Positions 23,618 through 31,610 of a DNA stretch of 63,612 nt are shown piece by piece. This DNA is from Sphingobacteriaceae bacterium. GTDB lineage: Bacteria > Bacteroidota > Bacteroidia > B-17B0 > Aurantibacillaceae. The stretch's first letter is position 1; each line of letters starts with the position of its first letter. The position numbers were made by a program, and so were the translations under genes. The stretch spans positions 1-63,612 of the forward strand of contig JAHEYC010000008.1 in NCBI GenBank assembly GCA_023251775.1, in the 5' to 3' direction. The notes under the pieces were generated by a model. The model had not been told where the DNA came from, made no database searches, and saw only the letters and a list, made by a program, of their open reading frames with translations.

Positions 23618-24925
23618 ATGGCAAATATAGTAGCGATAGTTGGGAGGCCAAACGTAGGAAAATCAACCCTTTTTAACCGTATCACCGAAACTCGTCAGGC
23701 AATTGTTGACGAAATTGCGGGTGTTACGCGCGACAGGCATTACGGTAAAGCCGAATGGGGCGGTATTGAATTTAGTTTAGTTGATACCGGCGGATATATA
23801 AAAGGCAGCGAAGATATTTTTGAGAGTGAGATCCGCAAACAAGTTACTATTGCCATTGAAGAATGTTCCTTAGTTTTATTTGTGGTGGATGTTGCTGTTG
23901 GAATTACACCTTACGATAAAGAAGTTGCAGAAATTGTTCGCAAGAGTAAAAAGAAAGTTCTACTCATTGCCAATAAAGCCGATAATTTTGAACGCAATGC
24001 AGATGCTGCCGAATTTTACAAATTTGGTTTGGGTGAAGTGTTTCCTGTTTCTGCAGTTTCGGGCGCAGGCACCGGTGATCTGTTGGATGCATTAGTTGCG
24101 AATTTACCAAAGGAAGAGGGTGCGTTGAATGATGTGGATATTCCTAAGATCGCCATTGTTGGAAGACCTAATGTGGGGAAATCTTCTTTTGTAAATGCAC
24201 TATTAGAAGAGAACAGAAATATGGTAACGCCCATTGCAGGAACAACGCGCGATACCATTCATACACGTTTCACAAAATTTAATTACGATTTTTGGTTGGT
24301 AGATACTGCAGGAATGCGTCGCAAAGCAAAAGTGCAAGAAGATCTTGAATTTTACAGTGTGATGCGTACCATTAATGCCATTGAGAATTGCGATGTTTGC
24401 GTATTGATGTTAGATGCAGAAAATGGTGTTCAGGCGCAAGACCTAAGTATTTTAAGTATCGTCGAAAAAAATCGCAAGGGATTAGTGATCGTTGTGAATA
24501 AATGGGACTTGATAGAAAAAGAAACGCAAACTGCAAAAGAATACGAAGATAAAATTCGCGAACGCATTGCGCCTTTTAGAGATATTCCAATTGTATTTAC
24601 ATCTGTTATCGAAAAACAACGCTTATTAAAAGTAGTTGAAACTGCTATGACCGTTTACGCTAACAAAACTCGCCACATTCCTACACGCGAATTAAATGAT
24701 TTCTTTTTACCCTTACTTGCTTCTCACGCACCTCCTCCTGTGAAAGGAAAATTTGTGAAAGTTAAATACGTAACACAATTAAAAGGCGAAGCTTTATTTT
24801 TATTCTACGCCAATTTACCTCAATACGTCACCGAATCGTACAAACGCTTTATCGAAAACAAATTGCGCCAACAATGGGACTTCAACGGCGTTCCTTGCGT
24901 AATTTCTTTTAGGAAGAAGGTTTGA
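23618..24925 (+). CDS. der: Ribosome biogenesis GTPase Der (EngA)
   Basis: A 435-residue protein with two consecutive GTPase domains and a C-terminal KH-like domain, the unique layout of Der, which assists assembly of the 50S ribosomal subunit. The first domain has GRPNVGKST at residues 8-16, DTGG and NKAD. The second has GRPNVGKSS, GTTRDTIHT, DTAGMRRKAKV and NKWD. Length is normal. A GCCACGAATT palindrome follows the stop, in the convergent gap to the YqgE-like gene. Confidence 0.97.
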   Translation: MANIVAIVGRPNVGKSTLFNRITETRQAIVDEIAGVTRDRHYGKAEWGGIEFSLVDTGGYIKGSEDIFESEIRKQVTIAIEECSLVLFVVDVAVGITPYDKEVAEIVRKSKKKVLLIANKADNFERNADAAEFYKFGLGEVFPVSAVSGAGTGDLLDALVANLPKEEGALNDVDIPKIAIVGRPNVGKSSFVNALLEENRNMVTPIAGTTRDTIHTRFTKFNYDFWLVDTAGMRRKAKVQEDLEFYSVMRTINAIENCDVCVLMLDAENGVQAQDLSILSIVEKNRKGLVIVVNKWDLIEKETQTAKEYEDKIRERIAPFRDIPIVFTSVIEKQRLLKVVETAMTVYANKTRHIPTRELNDFFLPLLASHAPPPVKGKFVKVKYVTQLKGEALFLFYANLPQYVTESYKRFIENKLRQQWDFNGVPCVISFRKKV

Positions 24926-24937
24926 TCTCGCTTTTTT

Positions 24938-25106
24938 GCCACGAATTTCACTAATTAACACTAATCTGTGTTTATAAAAATTACACTAAACTGGGTGTAA
25001 ACTGTGTTTGATCGATACACACAGATTAGTGAAATCTAATTACATATAGATCAGTGAAAATTCGTGTAATTAGTGGCTAAAAAAATCCACAGAGCAGCGA
25101 AGCTGC
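24938..25106. repeat. Palindromic intergenic repeat, GCCACGAATT family
   Basis: Left arm GCCACGAATTTCACTAATTA starts at 24938; the right arm TTCGTGTAATTAGTGGC ends at 25077; inner copies of ACACAGATTAGTGAAAT pair with AATCTGTG sequences. A short flanking hairpin GCAGCGAAGCTGC lies at 25094-25106. It fills the convergent gap between der and the YqgE-like gene. Confidence 0.85.
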
Positions 25107-25110
25107 GATA

Positions 25111-25650
25111 TCAATTCATCGAAGGGTCGTTTGCGATCTCGCCGAAAATTCTATAGGTTTTTCTTTCGCGCGCAAGTTCATTTGCCCACAGGGTATTTGT
25201 TGTAGAAGAAAGAATGATACTTGGATCAGCATCTTTTACGAACCAGGAACCTTTTGCAATTTCATCTTCTAACTGATCTTTATCCCAACCGCTGTAACCA
25301 ACAAAAAATCGCACATCATTCTCGCTCACATTTTCATGATCCACTTGGTAAAGCAATTCATTAAAATCTCCACCGAAATATAAATTATCCTGTACGTGAA
25401 ATGAATTTGGGATCTTTTCCCCAAGCGTGTGCAAAAAGAACAATTGATTTTTTGCTACCGGTCCGCCCTCAAAAATAGGTAAATTCCCATTTTGAACCTG
25501 AGGCCTTACATCGCGTAATTTGAATTGCGTTTTAAAATTAAGCACAAATCCCACCACGCTCTCTTGCTCGTATTGAGAAATATAGATCACCGAACGGTTA
25601 AAAAAACCATCGTTCAATAAGGGATGCGCTATGAGGACCTTTCCCAGCAT
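25111..25650 (-). CDS. YqgE/AlgH family protein
   Basis: A 179-residue protein matching the YqgE/AlgH family along its length. It starts MLGKVLIAHPLLNDGFFNRSV, has GFVLNFKTQ in the first third, IFEGGPVAKNQLFFLH in the middle, and the family motif FVGYSGWDKDQLEDEI. The family's biochemical role is unknown; the AlgH name derives from an alginate-regulation study in Pseudomonas and should not be over-read. It is divergent from pdxH, with 56 bases between starts. Confidence 0.92.
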   Translation of the reverse strand: MLGKVLIAHPLLNDGFFNRSVIYISQYEQESVVGFVLNFKTQFKLRDVRPQVQNGNLPIFEGGPVAKNQLFFLHTLGEKIPNSFHVQDNLYFGGDFNELLYQVDHENVSENDVRFFVGYSGWDKDQLEDEIAKGSWFVKDADPSIILSSTTNTLWANELARERKTYRIFGEIANDPSMN

Positions 25651-25694
25651 GTTGTAAAATTATTCCTTTTTTATGGAATATTGCATATGTATCG

Positions 25695-25702
25695 TACATT
25701 TG
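25695..25702 (+). promoter_or_regulatory. -7 box upstream of pdxH
   Basis: TACATTTG fits TAnnTTTG and ends four bases before the pdxH ATG at 25707. If used, the pdxH mRNA would be leaderless or nearly so. No clear TTTG at the expected spacing was found. Confidence 0.4.
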
Positions 25703-25706
25703 TTAT

Positions 25707-26357
25707 ATGGACCATTTACGGGAGCAAATACTTAAACTGCGTGAGGATTTCACAAAGGGTACTTTAAATGAGGGCGATGTAAATAAAAGCCCGGCTCTGC
25801 AATTCGAAAAATGGCTCAACCAGGCATTAGAAGCCTCGGTTCCCGAAATTCAAGCAATGACATTGAATACTGTTTCGCCGGAAGGAAAACCTGCCTCGCG
25901 GGTTGTTTACCTAAGGGAATTTGAAAATGATCAATTCTGGTTCTACGGAAATTACAATTCAAAAAAAGCAAAGCATATGGAAAAAAATCCTAATGTGGCT
26001 TTGAGTTTTTTTTGGCCCGATCTGCAACGACAAATACGAATTGAAGGAACTGTTATTAAATGTCACCCAAGTAATAGCGATGCCTATTTTAACGGTCGTC
26101 CTTACGAATCAAAAATTGGCGCCTGGGCAAGTAACCAAAGTGGAGAATTATCTTCACGCGAAGAATTGATAGCGAAAGTTGAAGAATTAAAAAATAAATA
26201 TTCCGAAAAAGATATTAAGCGTCCCGATTTTTGGGGCGGATGGATAGTACAAGCCAATTATTATGAATTTTGGCAAGGACGCAAAAGCCGTTTGCATGAT
26301 AGGATAGTTTATGTCAACGAAAATAATACCTGGAAAATAAAAAGGTTAGCGCCTTAG
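25707..26357 (+). CDS. pdxH: Pyridoxamine 5'-phosphate oxidase
   Basis: A 216-residue FMN-dependent oxidase that converts pyridoxine or pyridoxamine 5'-phosphate to pyridoxal 5'-phosphate, the final step of vitamin B6 synthesis and salvage. Typical sequences are FEKWLNQAL near the start, then MTLNTVSPEGKPASRVVYLR, and the C-terminal block GWIVQANYYEFWQGRKSRLH. The last resembles the PdxH signature (xEFWQGxxxRLHDR), here followed by DRIVY. Length is normal. A pair of hairpins (26364-26504) follows the stop. The PLP product is used by the deaminase-like enzyme encoded at 32628-33602. Confidence 0.96.
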   Translation: MDHLREQILKLREDFTKGTLNEGDVNKSPALQFEKWLNQALEASVPEIQAMTLNTVSPEGKPASRVVYLREFENDQFWFYGNYNSKKAKHMEKNPNVALSFFWPDLQRQIRIEGTVIKCHPSNSDAYFNGRPYESKIGAWASNQSGELSSREELIAKVEELKNKYSEKDIKRPDFWGGWIVQANYYEFWQGRKSRLHDRIVYVNENNTWKIKRLAP

Positions 26358-26363
26358 GTCCAC

Positions 26364-26504
26364 TTGTCAGTTCTCGATACAATTTTTGCAAGAGGCAGGC
26401 AAAAATCACTCGAACTGACAAAGAGCACCAAAGCCTTCGCCCTGCCCCTGTCATTTCGAGTGAAAAAATGCGCCTCTTTTCATTTTTTTGTATCGAGAAA
26501 TGAC
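26364..26504. repeat. Two hairpins of the TGTCA-TTCGAG repeat family
   Basis: Left hairpin at 26364-26422: TTGTCAGTTCTCGAT pairs with ATCACTCGAACTGACAA, with an inner stem ATTTTTGC/GCAAAAAT. Right hairpin at 26450-26504: GTCATTTCGAGTG pairs with TATCGAGAAATGAC, with inner AAAAAATG/CATTTTTT. The two outer arms resemble each other. They begin 6 bases after the pdxH stop and end 47 bases before the next ATG. Confidence 0.8.
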
Positions 26505-26551
26505 CTGGAAAATTCAAATCCGTCTCATAAAATCTTATATTTACACCTCGT

Positions 26552-27613
26552 ATGACAAAAGCCGAAAAAATAAAAAACTTCGATCCCAATAGCATTGGAC
26601 AAAAAAAGTCGGGCATGTTTGGTTTACCATTTGACTTAGACGAATGCGAAACTGTTTTAATTCCTATTCCCTGGGAAGTAACTGTAAGTTATGGTGGTGG
26701 AACTGCTAATGGACCAAAAGCCATTTACGAAGCGAGTTATCAAGTTGATCTTTTAGATCCTTTAGTAAAAGACTCTTGGAAATTAGGAATTGGAATGGAT
26801 GAGGCCAACAAAACCATTCGCAGCAAAAGTAATGTACTTCGCAAAAAAGCAGAAGAGTGTATTGATGCTTTAGCAAGTGGAAAAACCTACGAGAAAAATA
26901 AAAAATTAGCAACTAATGCCAAACAAATTCATGAAGGTTGTTTATGGTTAAATAAAACCGTGAAAGAACGTTGTCTGCATTTTTTAAATAAAAATAAGAT
27001 AGTTGGATTAATTGGTGGCGATCACTCTACTCCATTAGGAATGATGCAAGCCTTGGCGGAAAAACACGAGAGCTTTGCTATTTTACAATTGGATGCGCAT
27101 GCCGATCTTAGAAATGCTTACGAAGGTTTTGAATTCAGTCATGCCTCCATAATGACGAATGCTTTAAAAATAAAACAAGTCAGTAAATTAGTGCAAGTTG
27201 GTATTCGTGATCTTTGCCAAGAGGAATTAGATACAATTAACAATAGCAACGGACGCGTAAAAACATTTTTCGATAGAGATATTAAACATACCTTGTATCG
27301 CGGAGATAGTTGGGATAGAATTTGCAATCGCATTGTGAATGAATTGCCCGATAAAATTTATTTAAGTTTTGATATTGATGCTTTGGATCCGAAATTATGT
27401 CCGAATACAGGGACACCGGTTGCCGGAGGTTTTGAAACGGAAGAAATTTTATTTTTATTAGAAAAAGTGGTGAAAAGCGGAAAAACCATTATTTCATTTG
27501 ACATTAACGAAGTAACGCCTTCAAAAAAAAACGATTGGGATGCCAATGTAGCCGCTCGACTTTTATTCCGCATAAGTAATTTAGTTGCTTTAAGTCAAAA
27601 ACGTATTGGGTAG
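26552..27613 (+). CDS. Arginase/agmatinase/formimidoylglutamase family hydrolase
   Basis: A 353-residue enzyme of the ureohydrolase superfamily. The Mn-binding motifs are all present: GGDHST, LDAHADLR and SFDIDALDP. The superfamily also includes GTPVAGGFETEEI, seen here. Substrates of the superfamily include arginine, agmatine and formimidoylglutamate, and the sequence alone does not choose between them. The N-terminal ~60 residues (FGLPFDLDECETVLIPIPWE, then YGGGTANGPKAIYEAS) fit the agmatinase-like Bacteroidota branch. The stop overlaps the start region of the next gene. Confidence 0.88.
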   Translation: MTKAEKIKNFDPNSIGQKKSGMFGLPFDLDECETVLIPIPWEVTVSYGGGTANGPKAIYEASYQVDLLDPLVKDSWKLGIGMDEANKTIRSKSNVLRKKAEECIDALASGKTYEKNKKLATNAKQIHEGCLWLNKTVKERCLHFLNKNKIVGLIGGDHSTPLGMMQALAEKHESFAILQLDAHADLRNAYEGFEFSHASIMTNALKIKQVSKLVQVGIRDLCQEELDTINNSNGRVKTFFDRDIKHTLYRGDSWDRICNRIVNELPDKIYLSFDIDALDPKLCPNTGTPVAGGFETEEILFLLEKVVKSGKTIISFDINEVTPSKKNDWDANVAARLLFRISNLVALSQKRIG

Positions 27614-28949
27614 ATTAATAGATATTATAAAATGGAAGTCATGCTTCGACTACGCTCAGCAAGACCGTGCCGGCCAGGCCAGTCACCCTGAGCCTTTCGG
27701 CGCCGCTCAAGATAAACTCCGTCGAAGGGCGACTTCCATACTTTTCATTTTTATTTTATTAATTAACCTCTCCTTAGCCGCCAAACTAAAACCCGGAACT
27801 TACCGAGCGGTTTTGGTTTTAGACACGATCAATAAAATAGAACTCCCTTTTAATTTCGACGTTGTAAAGAAAGGTAAAAAGGTACAGATCATCATTCGTA
27901 ATGCCGAAGAAAAAATTATTGTTGACGAAATAACAATCAAAGGCGATTCGGTAAATTTTAAAATGCCGGTGTTCGATACTGAATTCAGAACAAAATTAAT
28001 TGATGGTAATTTACAAGGTGTTTGGATAAACCATTACCGAAAAGAAAAAAACATCCTGCCATTTAAAGCGGAATTCAATAACACAAATCGTTTTCCTTTT
28101 GTGCCCGGAAAACAAAATCCTTATTTTGAAGGCAGATGGGAAACAACGTTCAGTCCCGGCAAAGCAGATAGCAGTAAAGCCATTGGTGTTTTTAACCATA
28201 TGGAACAAACCGATTATATGCATGCCACTTTTTTAACCGAGACAGGCGATTACCGCTTTTTAGAAGGAATGAAAGTGGTGAACAAATTATATTTATCGTG
28301 TTTTGATGGTTCACATGCGTTCTTATTTATTGCAGAATATAAAGATGATAAACTAACCGGTACATTTTATAGCGGGGCTCATTGGAAAGAAGATTGGATA
28401 GCAGTGAAGAATGAAAAATTTAAATTGCGAGAGGCCGATGAAATTACAACCGTAAAAAACACCAATGAGAAATTGAATTTTACCTTTCCTAATTTAGAAG
28501 GAAAAAAAGTTTCCTTAACAGACAAAAAATTTGAGAACAAACCTGTTATCATTCAGATCACCGGAAGTTGGTGTCCGAATTGCATGGATGAAAGTTCATA
28601 TTTGAGCGGAGTGTACAAACAATTTAAAGGACAGGGATTAGAAATAATTGCCTTGTGTTTTGAAAAAACGGCAGATTTTGAGATCTCCAAAAAACAAGTA
28701 ACGCGTGTAAAAAATAAATTCGATCTGCAATACGAAATGCTTATTACGCAATTAACAGGAAGTGCTAAAGCAAGCGAAACATTTCCGGCATTGAATAAGA
28801 TCTCGGCTTTTCCTACAACCATCTTTTTAAATAAACAACACGACATTGTAAAGATCCACACAGGATTTAGCGGTCCTGCCACAGGAAATGACTATATTGC
28901 ATTAAAACAAAGAACGGAAGCACTCGTTAACCAATTACTAAAACAATAA
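27606..28949 (+). CDS. TlpA-like thioredoxin-family lipoprotein/exported protein with palindromic element in its N-terminus
   Basis: 447 codons from a TTG at 27606, overlapping the previous stop. The C-terminal third is a TlpA/ResA-like thioredoxin fold with the redox motif WCPNC. The middle is a beta-rich domain common in Bacteroidota TlpA proteins. A hydrophobic signal segment (SILFIFILLINLSLAA) is preceded by about 35 residues translated from a palindromic DNA element at 27634-27737. No ATG exists in frame before the signal segment; the true start is either the TTG or an element-derived codon. The product probably acts on disulfides in the periplasm. ribE follows with a one-base overlap. 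Confidence 0.75.
   Translation: MGRLIDIIKWKSCFDYAQQDRAGQASHPEPFGAAQDKLRRRATSILFIFILLINLSLAAKLKPGTYRAVLVLDTINKIELPFNFDVVKKGKKVQIIIRNAEEKIIVDEITIKGDSVNFKMPVFDTEFRTKLIDGNLQGVWINHYRKEKNILPFKAEFNNTNRFPFVPGKQNPYFEGRWETTFSPGKADSSKAIGVFNHMEQTDYMHATFLTETGDYRFLEGMKVVNKLYLSCFDGSHAFLFIAEYKDDKLTGTFYSGAHWKEDWIAVKNEKFKLREADEITTVKNTNEKLNFTFPNLEGKKVSLTDKKFENKPVIIQITGSWCPNCMDESSYLSGVYKQFKGQGLEIIALCFEKTADFEISKKQVTRVKNKFDLQYEMLITQLTGSAKASETFPALNKISAFPTTIFLNKQHDIVKIHTGFSGPATGNDYIALKQRTEALVNQLLKQ
27634..27737. repeat. Coding palindromic element, copy 1
   Basis: GGAAGTC...CTTCGACTACGCTCAG at the left is mirrored by CTCCGTCGAAGG...GACTTCC at the right. On the gene's strand it translates as FDYAQQDRAGQASHPEPFG..., in the same frame as the copies at 30868 and 33393. 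It lies in the n-region of the signal peptide of the TlpA-like gene. Confidence 0.85.
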
Positions 28950-29536
28950 TGTTCACAGGGATCATAGAAACATTGGCAAAAGTAGAAGGCATTGCAAAAG
29001 AAAATAGCAATGTACATTTTACATTTTCTTCTTCTATAACAAGTGAAATAAAAATCGATCAAAGCGTTTCCCACAACGGTGTTTGTTTAACGGTTGTAAA
29101 AATTGATGGAAATAATTATACCGTTACTGCTATTGACGAAACTTTAAAGCGTACAAATCTTAGTGATTTAAAAATCGGTGATCTTGTAAATTTAGAACGC
29201 TGCATGCCTGCCAACGGACGTTTTGACGGACACATAGTTCAAGGCCATATTGACACAACTGCTGTTTGTACAAAAGTTACAGATATAAAAGGAAGCTGGG
29301 AATTTGAATTTGAACATGAAGTTTCAAAACAAAACATTACCGTTGAAAAAGGAAGTATTACAATTAATGGTGTAAGTTTAACTGTGGTGAAGTCAACAGA
29401 TAGATCGTTTTCGGTTTGCATTATCCCTTACACATTCGAGCATACCAATTTCAAAAGCATAAAACCCGGGACCAAAGTAAATTTGGAATTTGATATTGTT
29501 GGCAAGTATGTGAGTAAGTTGATGGGTCTACAGTAG
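28949..29536 (+). CDS. ribE: Riboflavin synthase, alpha subunit
   Basis: A 195-residue enzyme that makes riboflavin from two molecules of 6,7-dimethyl-8-ribityllumazine. The start MFTGIIE is diagnostic. Two similar lumazine-binding barrels follow (about residues 1-90 and 91-190), each carrying the repeated pattern ...SVSHNGVCLTV... or ...ITINGVSLTV.... The ATG shares one base with the preceding TAA. Other riboflavin genes are not in the window. Confidence 0.95.
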   Translation: MFTGIIETLAKVEGIAKENSNVHFTFSSSITSEIKIDQSVSHNGVCLTVVKIDGNNYTVTAIDETLKRTNLSDLKIGDLVNLERCMPANGRFDGHIVQGHIDTTAVCTKVTDIKGSWEFEFEHEVSKQNITVEKGSITINGVSLTVVKSTDRSFSVCIIPYTFEHTNFKSIKPGTKVNLEFDIVGKYVSKLMGLQ

Positions 29537-29572
29537 TCTTTCAGTTCTATATTATTTTCGTTACATTTACCT

Positions 29573-29953
29573 ATGCGCAATATTATTCCATTCATATTTT
29601 TAATGACCCTTTCCATTACAGGAACCTCTCAAGCCCAAACATTCGAGGTGATCGGTGTTGACACGCTCAATAAAATTGATATGCATAATCAAAGAGTCGG
29701 GAAATGGGTAATCAGAGGAAAACATCAATTAACGAAAATAAAAGGTGGCTATCAATCTGAATCAAAAATTGAAGAGGGAATGTATATAAATAACAGAAAG
29801 AACGGCCTTTGGATAGAATATTACCGTAATGGCAAAGAAAGAAGCAAACTTACTTACGTTAATGGTGTTTTAGATGGTGATGCTATTTTTTATAACACAG
29901 ACGGGAAAATTCTTAAAGAAGGTAAATTCAAAGGAAATAAGTGGGTTAACTGA
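29573..29953 (+). CDS. MORN/YwqK-repeat secreted protein
   Basis: 126 residues with a signal peptide (MRNIIPFIFLMTLSITGTSQAQ). The rest is three or four short antiparallel hairpins of the toxin-antitoxin-like YwqK/MORN type: EEGMYINNRKNGLWIEYY, RNGKERSKLTYVNGVLDGDA, and TDGKILKEGKFKGNKWVN. Such proteins are abundant in Bacteroidota; their function is unknown, and the antitoxin label attached to the family is not evidence of a toxin pair here. It is convergent with the 29955-31010 gene, one base apart. Confidence 0.75.
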   Translation: MRNIIPFIFLMTLSITGTSQAQTFEVIGVDTLNKIDMHNQRVGKWVIRGKHQLTKIKGGYQSESKIEEGMYINNRKNGLWIEYYRNGKERSKLTYVNGVLDGDAIFYNTDGKILKEGKFKGNKWVN

Positions 29954-29954
29954 T

Positions 29955-31010
29955 CTAGTAAAAGATATTCTCATTGCCCCCCACATTAACGTAAAATTTC
30001 GCAGGTCTTATTTTTTGATCTTTACCATATAAGTATTGATTTCCTTTCTCATCCAACATTGGAATATGGCAATTTTTATTTTTGATCAAACATTTTGGTA
30101 AAAAGCGCATATCGTGAATTATTTTATTTTGAACTGCGTTTCTCACTTGCTCGGCATCAACTCCAATATTTGCTTGAGCGTTTTGTCCGTAACCAACATA
30201 ATATTTCACTTGCGCACTTAAAAGTCCGTGCGAATAATTTTGATACACACTTCCCACCGTATCCATATAACATCCAAATCTAAAATGCGGATCCCTACTC
30301 GGAGTTTGAAATCCCATTTTGCCTGTCCACAAACTGCAATTAATAGCCGCTTGAAATAAACTGTCTTGTTGATATTGAATTAAAAATGCTGCTGTTCTAA
30401 AACGATCCTGCGATGGCGGTGCCCAAAGATCATTTTCATTGAGTAAAGTTATCTTGTCAAATTGCAATGCAATAATTCCGGTTCGTTGCGAAGTTTTAAT
30501 TTTATTCCAATAGGCATTGTACGAATACGCCACACAATATTTATAACCAGTTTGATTGGAAACCGAATTGTAAAAAGGATTATACCACGTGTTTTGTTTT
30601 CCATAACCGTAAAGCACTCCTAAAGATGTTGTGATCTCTCCATGTTTTTTCCGTGGACCTAAATTCCTGAAATTAAAATAAAAGCGTGTTTCGGCATTTG
30701 CTTGAAAGTGATCGTTAACATAAGCTGCATTTAATACCACGCCTACTCTTTGGAAATGTGTGCCCAATGAAATGTTGAGTCCGGCATTTATTCCGAAAGA
30801 CTGATAACGGTTAGGGATGTCTTGGGAGAAAGAGAAAATTGAAAAATAAAAAAATAGAATTAATGAGGCTGCCCTTCGACTACGCTCAGGGTGACAAGGC
30901 CTACCAGAAAGGCTCTGCACCACCGTGTCACCTTGAGTCTTTCGACTTAGCTCAAGATGAACTCCGTCGAAAGGCGACTTTCCAATTTTATTTCCTATAA
31001 TATTCCTCAA
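29955..31010 (-). CDS. Secreted protein resembling polymorphic toxin type 23 family, with palindromic element in its N-terminus
   Basis: 351 codons from a TTG at 31010 that overlaps the aroK end by 23 bases. The predicted start region (about residues 11-47) is translated from a palindromic DNA element (30868-30982), followed by a signal-like helix (SLILFFYFSIFSFSQ). An in-frame GTG inside the element (product MVQSLSG...) is an alternative start. The mature part (NRYQSFGINAGLNISLGTHF to NENIFY) resembles a Bacteroidota family that I associate with the polymorphic toxin type 23 domain. That assignment is from memory. No immunity-like gene is obvious. Confidence 0.55.
   Translation of the reverse strand: MRNIIGNKIGKSPFDGVHLELSRKTQGDTVVQSLSGRPCHPERSRRAASLILFFYFSIFSFSQDIPNRYQSFGINAGLNISLGTHFQRVGVVLNAAYVNDHFQANAETRFYFNFRNLGPRKKHGEITTSLGVLYGYGKQNTWYNPFYNSVSNQTGYKYCVAYSYNAYWNKIKTSQRTGIIALQFDKITLLNENDLWAPPSQDRFRTAAFLIQYQQDSLFQAAINCSLWTGKMGFQTPSRDPHFRFGCYMDTVGSVYQNYSHGLLSAQVKYYVGYGQNAQANIGVDAEQVRNAVQNKIIHDMRFLPKCLIKNKNCHIPMLDEKGNQYLYGKDQKIRPAKFYVNVGGNENIFY
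30868..30982. repeat. Coding palindromic element, copy 2
   Basis: On the minus strand the element runs from GGAAAGTCGCC...TTCGACGGAGTT to CCTGAGCGTAGTCGAAGGGC, with an inner pair GTGACACGG/CCTTGTCAC. It translates as FDGVHLELSRKTQG... then CHPERSRRAA in the signal-peptide n-region of the toxin-23-like gene, in the same frame as the other two copies. Confidence 0.85.
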
Positions 31011-31518
31011 GCGCTTTAATTAAAACAGCCGTAGTTAAATTTAAGCCATTTATTTTAATATCGGCCTGATCGTAAAATTTAGAGCGCTCTTTTATCTTGG
31101 TTTTAATAAAGCTTAACACTTCTGTTTCGTTCATGTCCTTTAACATAGGACGTTTATTTCGTGAACGCAATAAACGTTGTCGTAAAACATTTTCATGCGT
31201 TTCAAGGTAAACCACCAAGCCATTCTTCTTTACCAACTTAATGTTATCATTAAAACATACGGCGCCTCCGCCTAAGGAAATAATAACGGGCTCTTTTTTT
31301 TCGGCAATAACTTCTTTTATTGCTTCTGTTTCTTGATCGCGAAAAAATTGCTCTCCAAAATTCTCAAAGATCTCTTGAATGGTTTTGTTTAGTTTTCGAG
31401 TGATGTAAACATCAAGATCTACATACTCCGCATTTAATGCCTTTGCTAATTTACGGCCATGTGTGCTTTTGCCACTGCCCATAAACCCGGTGAAAAATAT
31501 ATGTTGAGAGAGTTTCAA
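30988..31518 (-). CDS. aroK: Shikimate kinase
   Basis: Phosphorylates shikimate in aromatic amino-acid synthesis. The Walker A motif reads GFMGSGKST, followed by the shikimate-binding DLDVYI and, later, RDQETEAIKEV and SLGGGAVC. No ATG is available. I choose the TTG at 31518, giving MKLSQHIFFTGFMGSGKST (176 residues), the usual family start. A longer GTG start at 31545 lies inside the adjacent palindromic repeat (31532-31610), and so would another in-frame GTG. The element may have destroyed an original upstream start. hemB lies upstream on the same strand. Confidence 0.9.
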   Translation of the reverse strand: MKLSQHIFFTGFMGSGKSTHGRKLAKALNAEYVDLDVYITRKLNKTIQEIFENFGEQFFRDQETEAIKEVIAEKKEPVIISLGGGAVCFNDNIKLVKKNGLVVYLETHENVLRQRLLRSRNKRPMLKDMNETEVLSFIKTKIKERSKFYDQADIKINGLNLTTAVLIKALEEYYRK

Positions 31519-31531
31519 TTTCGAATCTTTA

Positions 31532-31610
31532 GCCACTAATTTCACGAATTAGCACTAATCTAAACGTAGCATAACAAACACAGATTAGTGAAATTAGTGT
31601 AATTCGTGGC
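31532..31610. repeat. Palindromic intergenic repeat, GCCACTAAT/GCCACGAATT family
   Basis: GCCACTAATTTCACGAATTAG at 31532 is mirrored by CTAATTTCAC... complement ending AATTCGTGGC at 31610, with the inner pair AGCACTAATC/CAGATTAGTG. Its right edge forms the hemB stop codon (TAG in ATAGCCACG on the minus strand). Its left edge contains the GTG codons that could start aroK. Confidence 0.85.
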
